Positions 11,076 through 22,495 of a stretch of DNA of 64,000 bases are shown one piece after another. The notes under the pieces were generated by a model. The model was not told where the DNA came from. It saw only the letters and a program-made list of their open reading frames with translations, and did no database searches. The DNA is from Microcebus murinus (taxonomy: Eukaryota > Chordata > Mammalia > Primates > Cheirogaleidae), in contig NC_134120.1 of the NCBI RefSeq assembly GCF_040939455.1, positions 58,667,001 to 58,731,000 of the forward strand, written 5' to 3'. Position 1 is the stretch's first letter; the number at the start of each line of letters is the position of its first letter. The translations under genes were made by a program, and so were the position numbers.

Positions 11076-11357
11076 ATGCCATCACTGAAAGATGAAACCT
11101 CAGAAAGGTCAAAGGGCACCCCCAAACTCTCGTGGCTCCTGAGGCTCACACCTTGCACTTGGGGCCCAAAGCCACGATGGCTCAATGCTGTGACGGGCCT
11201 TGGACAGACGGCTTGCACAAGTCGCGATGCTGCGCTTGGCTAGGCCCCGGGGCGGCTGCTGTCGGCCTCCAGGAGGGTGCACGGCTCCTGACTCAGGTGC
11301 AGGTGATGGCAAGGAAGGCGACAGGATCTGTCTAGAAGCTGCACATCTAACCCCCAA

Positions 11358-11468
11358 GAGTCCTGTGAGGGAAGCACGGTGCAGAGAGGTTGCAGAGGTG
11401 GCCGAGGGAAGAGTGTGGCCAGACTCGAACCCCAAACTGCTGCTGCCAAAGGCCATTCTCTCTCTTTG
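11358..11468 (-). mobile_element. MIR SINE fragment
   Basis: Plus-strand text 'cctgtgagggaagcacggtgcagagaggttgcagaggtggccg...gccagactcgaacccc' is the antisense MIR core ('cagagaggttaag...gattcgaaccc'). Diverged. Confidence 0.6.
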
Positions 11469-12045
11469 AACTGTGGACTGGCCCTTGTTCACCGCCTAGC
11501 TTCACGAGATTAGCCTGTCCTGTGACCTATGTGACATGATCTCTCAATCAACTCATATTTTTACTTACATTTATTTTGAAAGGCCAATGGTGGACAGCGA
11601 AATGAAAAGATGGCCAATGGGAAAGCTAGGAAGGGCCCAGCCTCGGAGGGAGAAAGGCTCTTAGAGAGAGGCAGGTGGGGAGGCCCAGGCTGCAGCCAGC
11701 AGGTGGGGGCCTGGGGGCTCTGAGGCTGGGGCGCTGGCGCCCTGCGGAAGGACAGGCTCCCTCTGCCGAGATGGGGCACAGAAAGGGATGGAATGTGGGG
11801 CTCTGGGCTGTGAGGCTACAGTTTACACAGAAACCTGCACACGGATGCTTCCCACAGCTTCCTTCAGAACTGCTGAACCTGGAAGCAGCCAAGAGGTCCT
11901 ACCAGTGAATGCAGAAACAAACCTGTCATTCGCTGACAGGGAGAACCGAGCTGTGAAGCCGCAGGAAGACGCATCGGTAAGAGAGAGGAGTCTGAACAGG
12001 CCGCACACGGCATGATTCCAACCCTGTGACACTGGAAAAGGCAAG
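11469..12045. other. No gene recognised
   Basis: About 580 bp of moderately GC-rich DNA without a named repeat or coding signature. Confidence 0.35.
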
Positions 12046-12422
12046 GGTGTGATGTATTATTTTTCCATAACAAAGGACCACAGACTGGGTGGCTTAAACA
12101 ACAGAAATTTATTTTCTCACAATCTTGGAAGTTAGAAGTTCAAGACCAAGGTGTCAGCCAGGTGAGTCTCTCCTGGCGCCTCTCTCCTTGGCTTGTAGAT
12201 GGCATCTTCTTCCTGCGTCTCCACTGGGTCTCCCCTCTGTGCATGTCTGTGTCCTCCTTTCATCTTCTTATAAGGACACCAGTCATACTGGGTTAGGGCC
12301 ACCCAAATCTCATTTACCTTAATTACCCTGTAAAGTCCCAATCTCCAAATAGTTGCATTCTGAGGTACCGGGGTTAGGACTTCAGCATGTTACTTCTGGG
12401 AGGGCACAACTCAGCTCATAAA
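12046..12422 (-). mobile_element. MLT1-type (ERVL-MaLR) LTR
   Basis: Plus-strand landmarks are the antisense of a mammalian-apparent LTR in the proper order: 'ccataacaaaggaccacagactgggtggctta', 'cagaaatttattttctcaca', 'cttataaggacacc', 'ttaattaccctgtaaag' and 'ggttaggacttcagcat'. The reverse polyadenylation region ('atttattttctcac') lies near the left edge. It lacks an ORF. Confidence 0.85.
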
Positions 12423-12469
12423 ACTTGGGAGTGTTACTTTGGCCCATTTATATAGTGATGCAAAATGCT

Positions 12470-13060
12470 GCTACTTTTGAGTAGGGCCCAGAACAAAAGA
12501 AGGCTGTGCGACAGGTCCAGGCTGCTGTGCAAGAGCCCACGGTGCCCGAGGTGTCTTCTGCAGATGGAGATGTGCCTGGAGCCTTTGCCAGGCCCCTACA
12601 GGTGACTCCAGCCCTGCCATCCTCTGCACAACGACTCTCCGTTGGAAGACAGCTCATGGCCTGCTGCTGGGCTTCAGTTGACACTGAACACCTGACCATG
12701 GGCCATGAAGTGCCCAGGTGACCTGAGCTGCCCATCACCATCTGGGGTTTGTCTGACCCACCAACCCATAATACTGGCATGCATAGCAGCACTCCATCAT
12801 CAAATGGAAGTGGTACATATATGACCAGGCCTGAGCAGGCACAAGTAAGTTATGTAAAAAAGTGGCCCAAATGCCCATGTTCCCCACTCCTGCTATGCTG
12901 CCTTCTCTTCCCAACCTGCACCCATGGCCTCATGGAGTCCCCTGTGATCAGCTGACAGAGCAGAAATCTTGGGCCACGAGGACAGATGGCTGTGCAGGAT
13001 GTGCGGGTACCACCTGGAAGCGGATGGCTGCAGCACTGCAGCCCCTCTGGGCCATCCCAG
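12470..13060 (+). mobile_element. Probable ERVL/MaLR internal (pol-derived) remnant
   Basis: In the plus orientation, several short stretches (about 12660-12960) resemble the end of an ERVL-type pol region, and it directly adjoins an MLT1 LTR. It is broken by stops and frameshifts in all frames and cannot encode a functional protein. Identification is by recollection of the family and is tentative; alternatively it is single-copy DNA. Confidence 0.35.
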
Positions 13061-13164
13061 AGGACGCGTCTAAGGGAGACCGTGGGCAGAAGCACGAGAA
13101 GATGTACTTCTGCTGCAGGAGCCACACAGCGACAGTACTTTGTCATGGCAGCCCTAGGAAACAG

Positions 13165-14075
13165 ATACAAATTATGCTGACACACGTTGACGAGAAGCCC
13201 ATTGAGCAAGGATGCACGCTGTATGATTCCATCTATGAGACTTTCCAGAAAAGGCAAAACCATGGAGACAGCAAAAACATCAGTGGTTGCCAGGGTTAGA
13301 GGAGGGGGAGGGACAAACAGAGCACAAAGGAATTTGTAGGACACTGAAACTATTCTGGGTGAGGCCATATGGTGGGCACATGTCCTTGTACATTTGTCCA
13401 AACCCACAGAATGTATCACCACAAAAGTGAACCCTAATGTATAGACTCCAGTAAATAATGTTTTAATATTCATTCTCCAGTTGTAACAAATGTGCCACAC
13501 CAGCGCAAGATTTGTTTGTTTGAGACAGAGTCTTGCCCTATTGCCTGGGCTAGAGTGCCGTGGTGTCAGCCTTGCTCACAGCAACCTCCAACTCCTGGGC
13601 TCAAGCAATCCTTTTGCCTCAGCCTCCAGAGTAGCTGTAGGTGATTGCCACTATGCCCAGATATTTCTTTATATTTTTAGTAGAGACAGGGTCATACTCT
13701 TGCTCAGGCTGGTCTCAAACTCTTGACCTCAAGTGATCCTCTTGCCTCAACCTCCCCAGTAGCTGGGACTATAGGCACACACCACTATGCTTGGCTAATT
13801 TTTTCTATTTTTTTTTTAGTAGAGATGGGGTCCCACTCTTGCTCAGGCTGGTTTCAAACTCCTGACCTTGAGCAATCCTCCCGCCTCGGCTTTCCAGAGT
13901 GCTAGGATTACAGGCGGGAGCCACCGCACTTGGTCAGGAGATGTTAACATGAGATGTTAACAGGGAATCCCGTAGGGGAAGGGGTATGTGGGAACTCTCT
14001 GTACCTTCCCTCAACTTTTCTATAAACCCAAAACTTCCCTAAAAATAAAGTCCATTAATTAAAACAACAACAACA
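13165..14075 (+). mobile_element. L1M 3' UTR, split by an Alu
   Basis: The left part (13165-13510) carries 'tttccagaaaaggcaaaaccatggagac', 'cagtggttgccaggg', 'ctattctgggtga' and 'acccacagaatgtatcaccac', all typical L1M 3' UTR. After the Alu the right part resumes ('ggggaaggggtatgtgggaactctctgtaccttcc') and ends with an A-rich tail after aataaagtccatt (about 14040-14075). Confidence 0.8.
13511..13936 (-). mobile_element. Alu, three-armed (about 426 bp), antisense
   Basis: The T-rich head at 13511 is followed by an antisense right arm, then one full antisense arm ('gtagagacagggtcatactcttgctcaggctgg') and a second copy of the same arm ('gtagagatggggtcccactcttgctcaggctgg'), ending ggagccaccgcacttgg. 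The total exceeds a normal Alu (about 300 bp) by one arm. It could be a trimeric retrotransposed form or a local duplication/recombination product. Confidence 0.85.
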
Positions 14076-14160
14076 AAAACCAAAAAAGAAACAGGGCTGC
14101 TCACAGACCAGAGCTCGAAGTCGAGGCAGCCAGAGCAGCGCCCGCAACAGCGCAGCAGAG

Positions 14161-14635
14161 CCCAGCCGCTGCCCCCCCAGCCGCTGCCCCCCCCAGCCGC
14201 TGCCCCCTCAGCCGCTGCCCCCCCCGCCGCTGCCCCCCCCGCCGCTGCCCCCCCAGCCGCTGCCCCCTCAGCCGCTGCCCCCCCAGCCGCTGCCCCCCCG
14301 CCGCTGCCCCCCCGCCGCTGCCCCCTCAGCCGCTGCCCCCCCCCCGCCGCTGCCCCCCCAGCCGCTGCCCCCCCCCGCCGCTGCCCCCCCAGCCGCTGCC
14401 CCCCCCGCTGCCCCCCCAGCCGCTGTCACCCCCGCCGCTGCCCCCCCCGCCGCTGCACCCCCCAGCCGCTGCCCCCCCGGCCGCTGCCCCCCCCCGCCGC
14501 TGCCCCCCCCGCCGCTGCCCCCCCCAGCCGCTGCCCCCCCCAGCCGCTGCCCCCCCCGCCGCTGCCCCCCCCCCCGCCGCTGCCCCCCCCCAGCCGCTGC
14601 CCCCCCCAGCCGCTGCCCCCCCCCAGGCGCCCACA
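14161..14635. repeat. C-rich minisatellite (AGCCGCTGCCCCCCC)n
   Basis: About 30 units of 13-18 bp made of (A)GCCGCTG followed by a C run of 5 to 9. Unit length varies almost only in the C run. The minus strand therefore has runs of seven or more G separated by CAGCGGC, a strong quadruplex-forming pattern. Gly/Ala-rich minus-strand open frames through it are artefacts. Confidence 0.95.
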
Positions 14636-15069
14636 CGCAGCCCTGGTGTCACAGCTTGGGACCAGCTGCCAGAACTGCCGAAGCTGCTTTCCCTGGACAC
14701 CGGAGGTGGCCAGCGTGGGTCCTCGAAGTGCCTGCTTCTTGGCGTGCTGGTTTCTGGGGTGGGCCTGGTGGGTCCACGGCGGGGCCGGGGCAGGGGCTCT
14801 GCTCCCCGCTGAGCCGCACTGCCCCGGGGGCCAGGAGCGCCCGTCGGGGCTCTTAGCCTCCCCGCGCCAGGCGGCTCTGCCTGGTAAGAGGAGCAGCTTG
14901 TAAGAGCGCCTACGCGGGGGACCTACCAAACGGGCAGGTGCCGGAGGCCAAAACTAGTGACGAATGTCCAGCACACCCGCGATTCTTCACCAGAGGGTGG
15001 CAAGGCCAGCTCTCCGCTCGGCAGCGGCTGCGCCACACCGCACACTCCTCGGAGCGCTGTCGGGAACAG
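14636..15069. other. GC-rich DNA beside the array, no gene recognised
   Basis: CpG-containing sequence (for example 14780-14880) without recognisable exon or repeat. An open frame of 136 codons on the minus strand (14910-15320) extends into the MER5A element and is not supported. Confidence 0.35.
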
Positions 15070-15214
15070 AGCGTAGCCTCACCTGGGCACCTGTCAGAAA
15101 TGCGAATTCTTGGGCCCCACCTCAGACCTCTGAAGCAAACACTGAGGGTGCAGCCCAGACATCTGCGTGAGCCCTGCGGCTCTGATGTGCAGCGGAGTTT
15201 GAGAAGCACTGCTG
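15070..15214 (+). mobile_element. MER5A-type hAT MITE
   Basis: Sequence reads 'tcacctgggcacctgtcagaaatgcgaattcttgggccccacctcagacct...gtttgagaagcactgctgc', matching the non-autonomous hAT-Charlie element MER5A over most of its length. Confidence 0.8.
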
Positions 15215-15464
15215 CAAAACTCTTCCTAACCACGACCCCAAATTTAAAAAGAAACAAAGAAAAACAATAGCAAAGGAGATGCTTTTTCGCTTCTGTAATG
15301 AGGACAGAAAGTGTGACCAAAAGCAGGGTGAAACACCAGGCCCAAGACGGGCGTGGCCAGAGGGCTTCTGGGCCCCAGAGCTGTCCCCACTCTCATCCCT
15401 GGGCCTGTAGGTACGTCAGGCCCACGGCAAAGAGGAATAATGGCTCCAGGCGGAACAGAGGCTA

Positions 15465-15845
15465 CAAACCAACAGATCTTAAGAAACGGAGATGACCTTG
15501 GATTATTCTGGTGGGCCTGAGGTCATCATGAGCGTCCCTAAAAGTCGGAGGGGGAGACAGAAGAGGCAGAACCGGAGACACAGCAGCATGAGGTCCTGCC
15601 CAGTGCTACTAGCGTTGAAGATGAGGCAGGGACCACCAGCCAAAGAAAGCGGGTGGTCTCCAGACACTGGAAAAGGTGAGTCAACAGTCTGCCCGCAGAC
15701 TTCAGAAAGGAGCGGGCCATCCCAGCACAGCGAGACCCTGCTGGACCTCTAACCTACAGGAGTGTAAGGTGACACATTTGTGCTGTTTCAAGCCACTAAA
15801 CTTGTCGCAGTTTGTTGCCGTAGCAACAGGAAACTATAATACACC
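15465..15845 (+). mobile_element. MLT1-type LTR
   Basis: Sense-strand MaLR LTR landmarks: 'gaccttggattattctggtgggcctgaggtcatcatga', 'aggcagaaccggagacacag', 'actggaaaaggtgag', 'gacctctaacctacaggagtgtaagg' and the end 'gtttgttgccgtagcaacaggaaactataatac'. About 380 bp, non-coding. Confidence 0.8.
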
Positions 15846-16360
15846 AGGCTTTCAGCTCTTGTCTGCTCTCCCCAGAGTGTATGTAGCCCCTTCCAAAGAG
15901 CAGGTCCTCCTCCGCATCCCAAACCAAGCCCACTCATGCTCAGAAGGGAAGGGGATTCTTCTCATGTACAGAAGGTGCAAGCTGAGTGCCACACTTCCAT
16001 TAGCACTCACTACTGTGCACACCCTGACCAGGGGAGACTCCCAGGGCCCATGGACGGATGACAGGGGCTGGGGCGCCTGAGAACACTCAGGCATCCCTGG
16101 AGGCACTGGGCTTCCTGCAGAGGCCACCTACTTTTGGGGACATTGATGTAAAGGGCTGGAGCACTTTGGGATATCTGGATTATACCACCTTGTGTGTGAC
16201 GGACCACTGAGACATGCCATCATGCATTCGATAAATATCTGAGTATCTACTACTTATATTAACTAATATATGGTAATAAATGGGGATAGTTATTGCTCTT
16301 GATAAAAATGATCTTCTGGAAAAAGTATTCACATGTTTGAGGTTATCTGTGGAGTCTGGG
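15846..16360. other. No gene recognised
   Basis: About 500 bp, AT-rich towards the right. No repeat or coding signature identified. Confidence 0.35.
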
Positions 16361-17880
16361 CCACAGGTTAGCAAGCCATGGCCTGCAGGCTCAATCTGGC
16401 CCACTGTCTGTTTTTATATGAAATAAGAATAATTTTTACATTTTTATATGGTTGGAAAAAAACCAAAAAAGAATAATACTTCATAACATGTGAGGTATTC
16501 AAATTTTAGAGCTCATAAAAGTTTTCCTGGAACACAGTAACAACTGTTCACGTGTTCTCTGGCTCTCCTATTGTACATACTACAACATTTTATTTTTTGT
16601 TACCAGTACATACACACTTCAAAACAAGAAACAACTAGACTCAGAATGTCACATTTGTATGGCACAGTGAAATGTTCATTATTTGTCATCTAATTAGATG
16701 GCAAAGCACTGTCGTATCGTGCAATGACATATGCCTCTGCTAAAAGAATACATGTCACCATTAACAGACCTAGCACTTGTCACAAGATTCCCAACTCACA
16801 GAGATGCAGTGGTCAGGAAAAACCAGAAAACTCATCACAGCAGAATTTTCTTCACCTAAGTAAGTTTCTGAGTGGCTCATTTGATAGCCAAGCAAGAAAA
16901 ATCATTTGCTGGTGGTAAGTTAATTAAATCATGTTTGGTTGTAACAGCTGAAGAAATGTATCCAGAGGAAAAAAACTGTTAGCTTTTTGATGAAAAGAGT
17001 TGAGAGCACTGGGGACATTAATAGTCAATTCAAAACCAAGGTGAGTGATTTTGAGTGTTGTTTTTTGTTGTTGTTGTTGTTTTGTTTTGGCTTGTGAAGT
17101 TGACATTTGGTTCATGCAAACCTCAGGGCATTTGCACCTGTCTCTTCATATCATGTCAGTTGTCAATGTCACTGTCAGTTATTAATTGTCAATGCCGAGT
17201 TCAGAGTGACTGAAGAATTAGCCTCTATGAACAGTCTTTGTGGAATAACTATGGTGAGGATACTTTCAAAGACATTAAGAAAACATTAATTCAGTAAAAC
17301 TGAAATATATAATTCCCTAAGATGAATTACCACTGATGGTGGAAAAAAATATATGTGGAACAGAAAAAGGGTGAGTTGGACAAATTTACAAAGCTTGTGA
17401 AAATGTAACATATTTGAATCTCATAGTTATTTATTGTATTATTCACCAGCAAATATTCTTTGAAAATATGTGAATTTGTCATGAACTATTTTATTGAACC
17501 ACTAGCATCAGCTAGTAATTTTATTTACTTTTGTGGACCTTGCCTCATCTGTTGGACCTTGCCCCATTGATGTGGGGCAAAAACAGATGCTGAGTCTCCT
17601 GACTTACCTTACATCAGTTCTGTGGTTTAGTAGTGGTAAAGTTTTATTGTGAGTTTTTGAGCTCAGGGCTGAGATAGAAATTTTTCTAGAAAAGAAAGAA
17701 GAGAAGACAAAGAAGAGAAGAAAAAGAAGGATTTTATCCACCTAAATTAAGACTGGAACACAGCAGTGCTTTTATGAGGATGTGACTCTGCTAACTCTGC
17801 CTGTGTTCTGCAACACATCTTTGTGGCTGTCAGTCTTCTTTGAAGTATGTAAAGAAGATACATCAAAAACAAAAATCCAG
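16361..17880 (+). mobile_element. hAT (Charlie-type) DNA transposon with broken transposase
   Basis: The left end ('caggttagcaagccatggcctgcaggctcaatctggcc') resembles hAT terminal/subterminal sequence. Downstream, frame-jumping translation gives pieces of a Charlie-family transposase like the one domesticated in GTF2IRD2: a stretch around 17190-17300 ending in 'KTLRKH'-like text, then 'HCIIHQ'-like remnants around 17440, and a 'VLKR.FELR'-like remnant near 17620-17690. Stops and frameshifts abound, so it is a fossil. A (TTG)n tract (about 17058-17090) and a GA-rich tract (17690-17730) interrupt it. Confidence 0.6.
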
Positions 17881-18234
17881 ATCAAACGCCTCTACTCCTT
17901 CAACCCTTAGCAGCCAAGTGACTGGTGTCTCAGTTTAAATTGTGAGGATGCATTTTTTTTCTTAGTAATTATACAATTCAGACACAACAGCCTCACATAT
18001 TTAGTTACAATGTTTTGTTCTGAGAATATAAAAGTACATAACAGGTGCTCAATAAATTTGAGCTCCATCCCTTCCCCCAAAATAACAATCCTTGACCCCT
18101 CTTCTTCTCTCCCACATATGAGGGCTGTTCGGAAACAAGAACAGCTATGTGTCTGGATACTTTCTAGACAGCCTGCATATATCCAATTCATTAGCCAATT
18201 GTTAATTTGCCTTCAAAGTCTATCTAGAAACTGA

Positions 18235-18600
18235 TCACGTCTCATCATTCCATTACTGCCACTGCTTCCAGCCTCCACTGGCTATTCAGATTATTACACA
18301 TAGCCAAAGTAAGATCCAAGGTCCTTTTAGTGTCTTATTTGTTCCTACCTGGTTGGCCACTGGTTTGTAGCTTATTTCTTAAACATATTTGGTTCATGCA
18401 AACCCCAGGGCATTTGCAGCTCTCTCTCCATATCCAAAAATGCTACACTCCAGACTTACCTGGTCCTGTCTTTCATCTCCTTCAGGCCTTGGCTCAAGTG
18501 TCCACCTTCTCAACAAAACCTTCCTGACCACTTTATTTAAAGTTGCAGCACCCTCGGCATCCCTGGGCTCATTAGCTATCCTTGAACTGGTGGCAATGAA
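18235..18600 (+). mobile_element. L2 LINE fragment, sense
   Basis: Order of words fits the L2 3' UTR region upstream of its terminus: 'gtaagatccaaggtccttttagtg', 'catgcaaaccccagggcatttgcagctctctctcc', 'tcatctccttcaggccttggctcaagtgtccaccttctc' and 'aaccttcctgaccac'. Non-coding. Confidence 0.7.
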
Positions 18601-18654
18601 GGTACACAGCAGAGGTGCCTAGTGGGCAGGTCCCTGGGAAGAAAAGTACTTATG

Positions 18655-18943
<289 letters not shown>

Positions 18944-19224
18944 AGAAGTGCTGATAGGAAGGGTAGGAGAAACTAAAATCCTAGCTTCACTGATTATTGT
19001 GATGCTGTTTAGTTGCTGGCATTGCAGATGCCCCTTAAAAATCCCACAACTCTGGAGCTGTTCCCTTTTCTCAAACCTGGGCCCTGTCCCCTGTTAAAAT
19101 GCAAATGTTGCTAGGAGAGAGATCACATTAGGCCTGGTCCTTCCTACTTGCTTGTGAACTGGGTGGGGACAGGAAAAGGGGCCAGAGGAATGAAGTCACC
19201 AGATCCTGTTCTGGTGATGAGGTC

Positions 19225-19385
19225 TCACTTTGCTGAGTTTTCATAACAATTTTTCTGGAACGTACTCTCATCTTCATTTTATAATCTGGGAAAGGGATCT
19301 CAGAGGTGCTGAATAACCTGCCAGAGGTGGCAGAGCCAGAATTCAAATCAGGTCCTGGACCTGCACCCTGTTCTTCTATAGCAGA
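19225..19385 (-). mobile_element. MIR SINE
   Basis: Plus-strand 'tcataacaatttttctgg...tcttcattttataatctgggaaagggatctcagaggtgctgaataacctgccagaggtggcagagccagaattcaaatcaggtc' is the antisense of the MIR core and right part. Confidence 0.75.
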
Positions 19386-20023
19386 GCGGGGTTCTCTGCT
19401 CATTGCAAATGACTGTTTTCTCATGAATATATACTGAGAGACTGAACAGATCGATATCAGCAGACAATGATCAGACTACACATGAACACAGAACTCTGCT
19501 CCACAAGCTGCAGCAGGCAGCTGAGGAGGCCAAGCCACCAGCCAGTGTCCAGCGCAGGAAGTGAAGTGACTTTCCACAGCAGCCACTCCAGGGAGCCAGA
19601 CAATAACCTCTGGAACAACTGCCCCAAACAGCCAGGCCTGGGCTCATAACTGTCAGCTCGCCTAATTTTCGCTCCCAACTCTGAGTCAGGACCAGCTGGA
19701 GAAAGCCAGACACGCTCCCCTCACCACCGCAGCACGTGCCCGCACTCCCCACACCAGCAGCCTCCACTCGGCCTTGGCTGCACACTTTCTCTCCACCAGA
19801 AGCTTTCCCACTCCTTTGCCTGCCTTCGCATCGGCAAACACAAGTGACGGCCACTGACTCTGTTGCTATAGCAAGCTCTGAATAAACAGCCTTTGCTTGT
19901 TCTCATCTGGGTGGTCTTCATATAGTTCCTTCCTGCACTCGACAGAAGTCACTGCATGCTGTGTACACATGGCTATGGACATGCTTTTGGTTGATAAAAT
20001 TATTCTTAGTTAACAGGAGGGAA
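19386..20023. other. No gene recognised
   Basis: About 640 bp, including a moderately GC-rich stretch (19480-19850) with overlapping open frames of up to 127 codons on the minus strand. No domain recognised and no splice context evident. Confidence 0.35.
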
Positions 20024-20027
20024 TTAA

Positions 20028-20266
20028 CCCTTTGCACTTGGATGTCGAGTGTGACTCGACATGGTTAGCAAAAATTAAAGAGATTAAAATTACTCTTTGA
20101 ATGTATCAATAATTTGAAATATTAAAAATCCAAATAAATAAGTTTGTATGAAAAGAAACTCCAGTTTTTACTTTACTGCTGTGCTTTGTAAAATCTGGGG
20201 TATTTAAAAAATTAAATCCCGAGTAGAATAAAGGAATCGAGAAAAAAAGCAAGCAAGTGCAAAGGG
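20028..20266. mobile_element. piggyBac-type MITE with TTAA target duplication
   Basis: A 239-bp element bounded on both sides by TTAA (20024-20027 and 20267-20270). Perfect 13-bp terminal inverted repeats CCCTTTGCACTTG / CAAGTGCAAAGGG begin exactly inside the TTAA sites. Next to the left end is a palindrome ATGTCGAGTGTGACTCGACAT-like hairpin (20042-20062). There is no room for a transposase, so it depends on one supplied in trans. TTAA duplication plus CCC ends is diagnostic of the piggyBac superfamily. Perfect ends suggest a relatively young insertion, fitting the reported activity of piggyBac elements in mouse lemur. Confidence 0.85.
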
Positions 20267-21234
20267 TTAAATATATCAACGTTTTAGTGTTTTGAAGATA
20301 GCACAGTGTTCTATATGGAGTTCGACGGTGTCCACGGGCCGGGAACATCAGAGACTGGTTGCTGCAGTTGATCTGGGATGGGGTCTTTCCCTCTGCCTTT
20401 TTCTCATCTCTCGCACTCCCGGCCTAGCTGAAAGTGAAGGGATGGAAAAAAGATATTCCATGCAAATGGTAACCAAAAGAGAGAAGGCATGGCTATACCT
20501 CTATCAGACAAAATAGAAACGTTAAGTCTAAAATGGTCACAACAGACAAAGACAAAGATAAAAGGATCAATTCATGAAGAAGATTTAACAATTGTAAATA
20601 TAATAACAAAGCATCCACATGAAGGGAGAAATAGGTAGCAATACAATAGTAGGATACTTCAATACTCCACTTTCCATTGTGGACAGGACATACAGACAGA
20701 AAATTAATAAGGAAACAATGGATTTGAAATATACCACAAACCAAATGGGCCTAAGAGACATATAGAGAACATTCCTTTCAAGAGCAGCAGAAGATACACT
20801 CTTCTCAAGTGCACAAAGAACGTTCTCCAGGACATATTATACGTTACGTCACACGACAAGTCTTAACTAATTTAAGAAGATTAAAATCATACCAAGTATC
20901 TTGTCAAACACAGTAGAATAAAATTAGAAATCAACAGAAGGAAAATTAACCAATATGCAAAAATTAAACAACACAATCCTGAACAATCAATGAGTCAAAA
21001 GGGAAATTAGAAAATATCTTGAGACAATGAGATGAAAACACAACATACCAAAACATATGAGATGCAGTAAAAGCAATATTAAGAGAGAAGTTTATAGCAA
21101 CAAGTGCCTAGATCATAAAAAGAAAAAATATTTCAAGTAAATAATCAAACATTATACCTGAAGAAACTAGAAAAAGAAGCAGCTCTAATTTAGTAGAAGA
21201 AAACCCAAAGTTAGCATAAGGAAGCCCAAATTTA

Positions 21235-22495
21235 TTAGGTTGGTACAAAAGTAACTGTGGTTTTGGACAGTGGATATTAAATCATTATAACTAGGCTCAA
21301 ACACATCTTTATTAATCAAAATAGGAACCATTATAATCAACACATTTTTGCCAACAAGAAATAAGTTTGTTTATTCCTATAGCGTAAAAATCCATGCTTC
21401 GGGATTAAATGAACTCTTCGACAGCATTTTCTGCATCCTGCTGGTTGTAGAAGTGTTTTCCTTGCAGAAAGTTGCCGAGATGCTTGAAGAAGTGGTAGTC
21501 GGTTGGTGAGAGGTCAAGGTGAATATGGTGGATGAGGCGAAACTTCATAGTTCAATTCCTTCAACTTTTGCAGTGTTGGTTATTTGACCTACAGTTGGAT
21601 ATTGTCGTGGAAAAGAATTGGGCATTTTTTGTTGACCAATTTGGACTGCAGGCGTTGCAGTTTTCAGTGCATCTCATCGATTTGCTGAGCAGATTTCTCA
21701 GATGTGACAGTTTTGCTGAGATTCAAAAAGCTGTGGTGGATCAGACCAGCAAACAGTGATCAGGACCTTTTTTGGCTTTGGGGAGTGCTTTGTAGCTTCT
21801 TTTTGGTCCAACCACTGGGCTGGTCATGGCTTGTTGTTGTATAAAATCCACTTGTTGTCACACATACCAATCCGGTCGAGAAATGGTTTGTTGTTGTCAT
21901 GTACAAGAAGAGAAGATGACACGTCAAAACAACGATGTCTTTGATTTTCGGTCAGCTCATGAGGCACCCATTTGTCAAGCTTTTTCACCTTTCCAATTTG
22001 CTTCAAATGCTGAGCCACTATAGTATGGTTGACATTGAATTCTTTGGCAACTTATTGTGTAATTTTAAGAGGATCAGATTCCATGACTGCTCTCAGTTGG
22101 TCGTTGTCAATGATGGCCGGCCACTGCACTCCTCACCTTCAAGGCTCTTGTCTCCTTTGCAAAACTTCTTGAACCACCAGTGTACTGTATGTTCCTTAGC
22201 AGTTCCTGGGCCAAATGCGTTGTTGATGTTGCGAGTTGTCCCTGCTGCTTTATGACCCATTTTGAACTTGAATAAGAAAATCGCTTGAATTTACTTTTTG
22301 TCTAACATAATCTCCATAGTTTAAAATAAATATAAAATAAACAGCAAGTAATAAGTCATTAGCAAAAACACATAAAGTGAGGAATGGGTATTAAGATAAT
22401 GTATAACATAATCACATTTATTTAAGAATGTATTCCAATATCAAAGGGAAAATTTCAACATTGCTAAAACCTGCAATTACTTTTGCACCAACCTA
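21235..22495 (-). mobile_element. Hsmar1-type mariner, near full length, dead transposase
   Basis: TA target sites (21233-21234 and 22496-22497) flank 1261 bp whose ends are mariner inverted repeats: ttaggttggtacaaaagtaa at the left and ttacttttgcaccaaccta at the right. The minus strand encodes broken mariner transposase pieces, including an N-to-middle segment at 22018-21824 with HLKQIGKVKKLDKWVPHEL and DRIGMC.NKW..Y. This is the family whose transposase is fused in SETMAR. Length is close to the known autonomous Hsmar1 (about 1.29 kb), but stops and indels make it inactive. Confidence 0.9.

Noticed and set aside
10855..11218. Leu/Pro/Ser-rich frames near 11 kb
   Set aside because: They are translations of the (GGAA)n/(GGGA)n microsatellite.
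14268..14929. Gly/Ala/Gln-rich minus-strand frames resembling low-complexity proteins
   Set aside because: Artefact of the C-run array; length depends on homopolymer lengths that shift frame.
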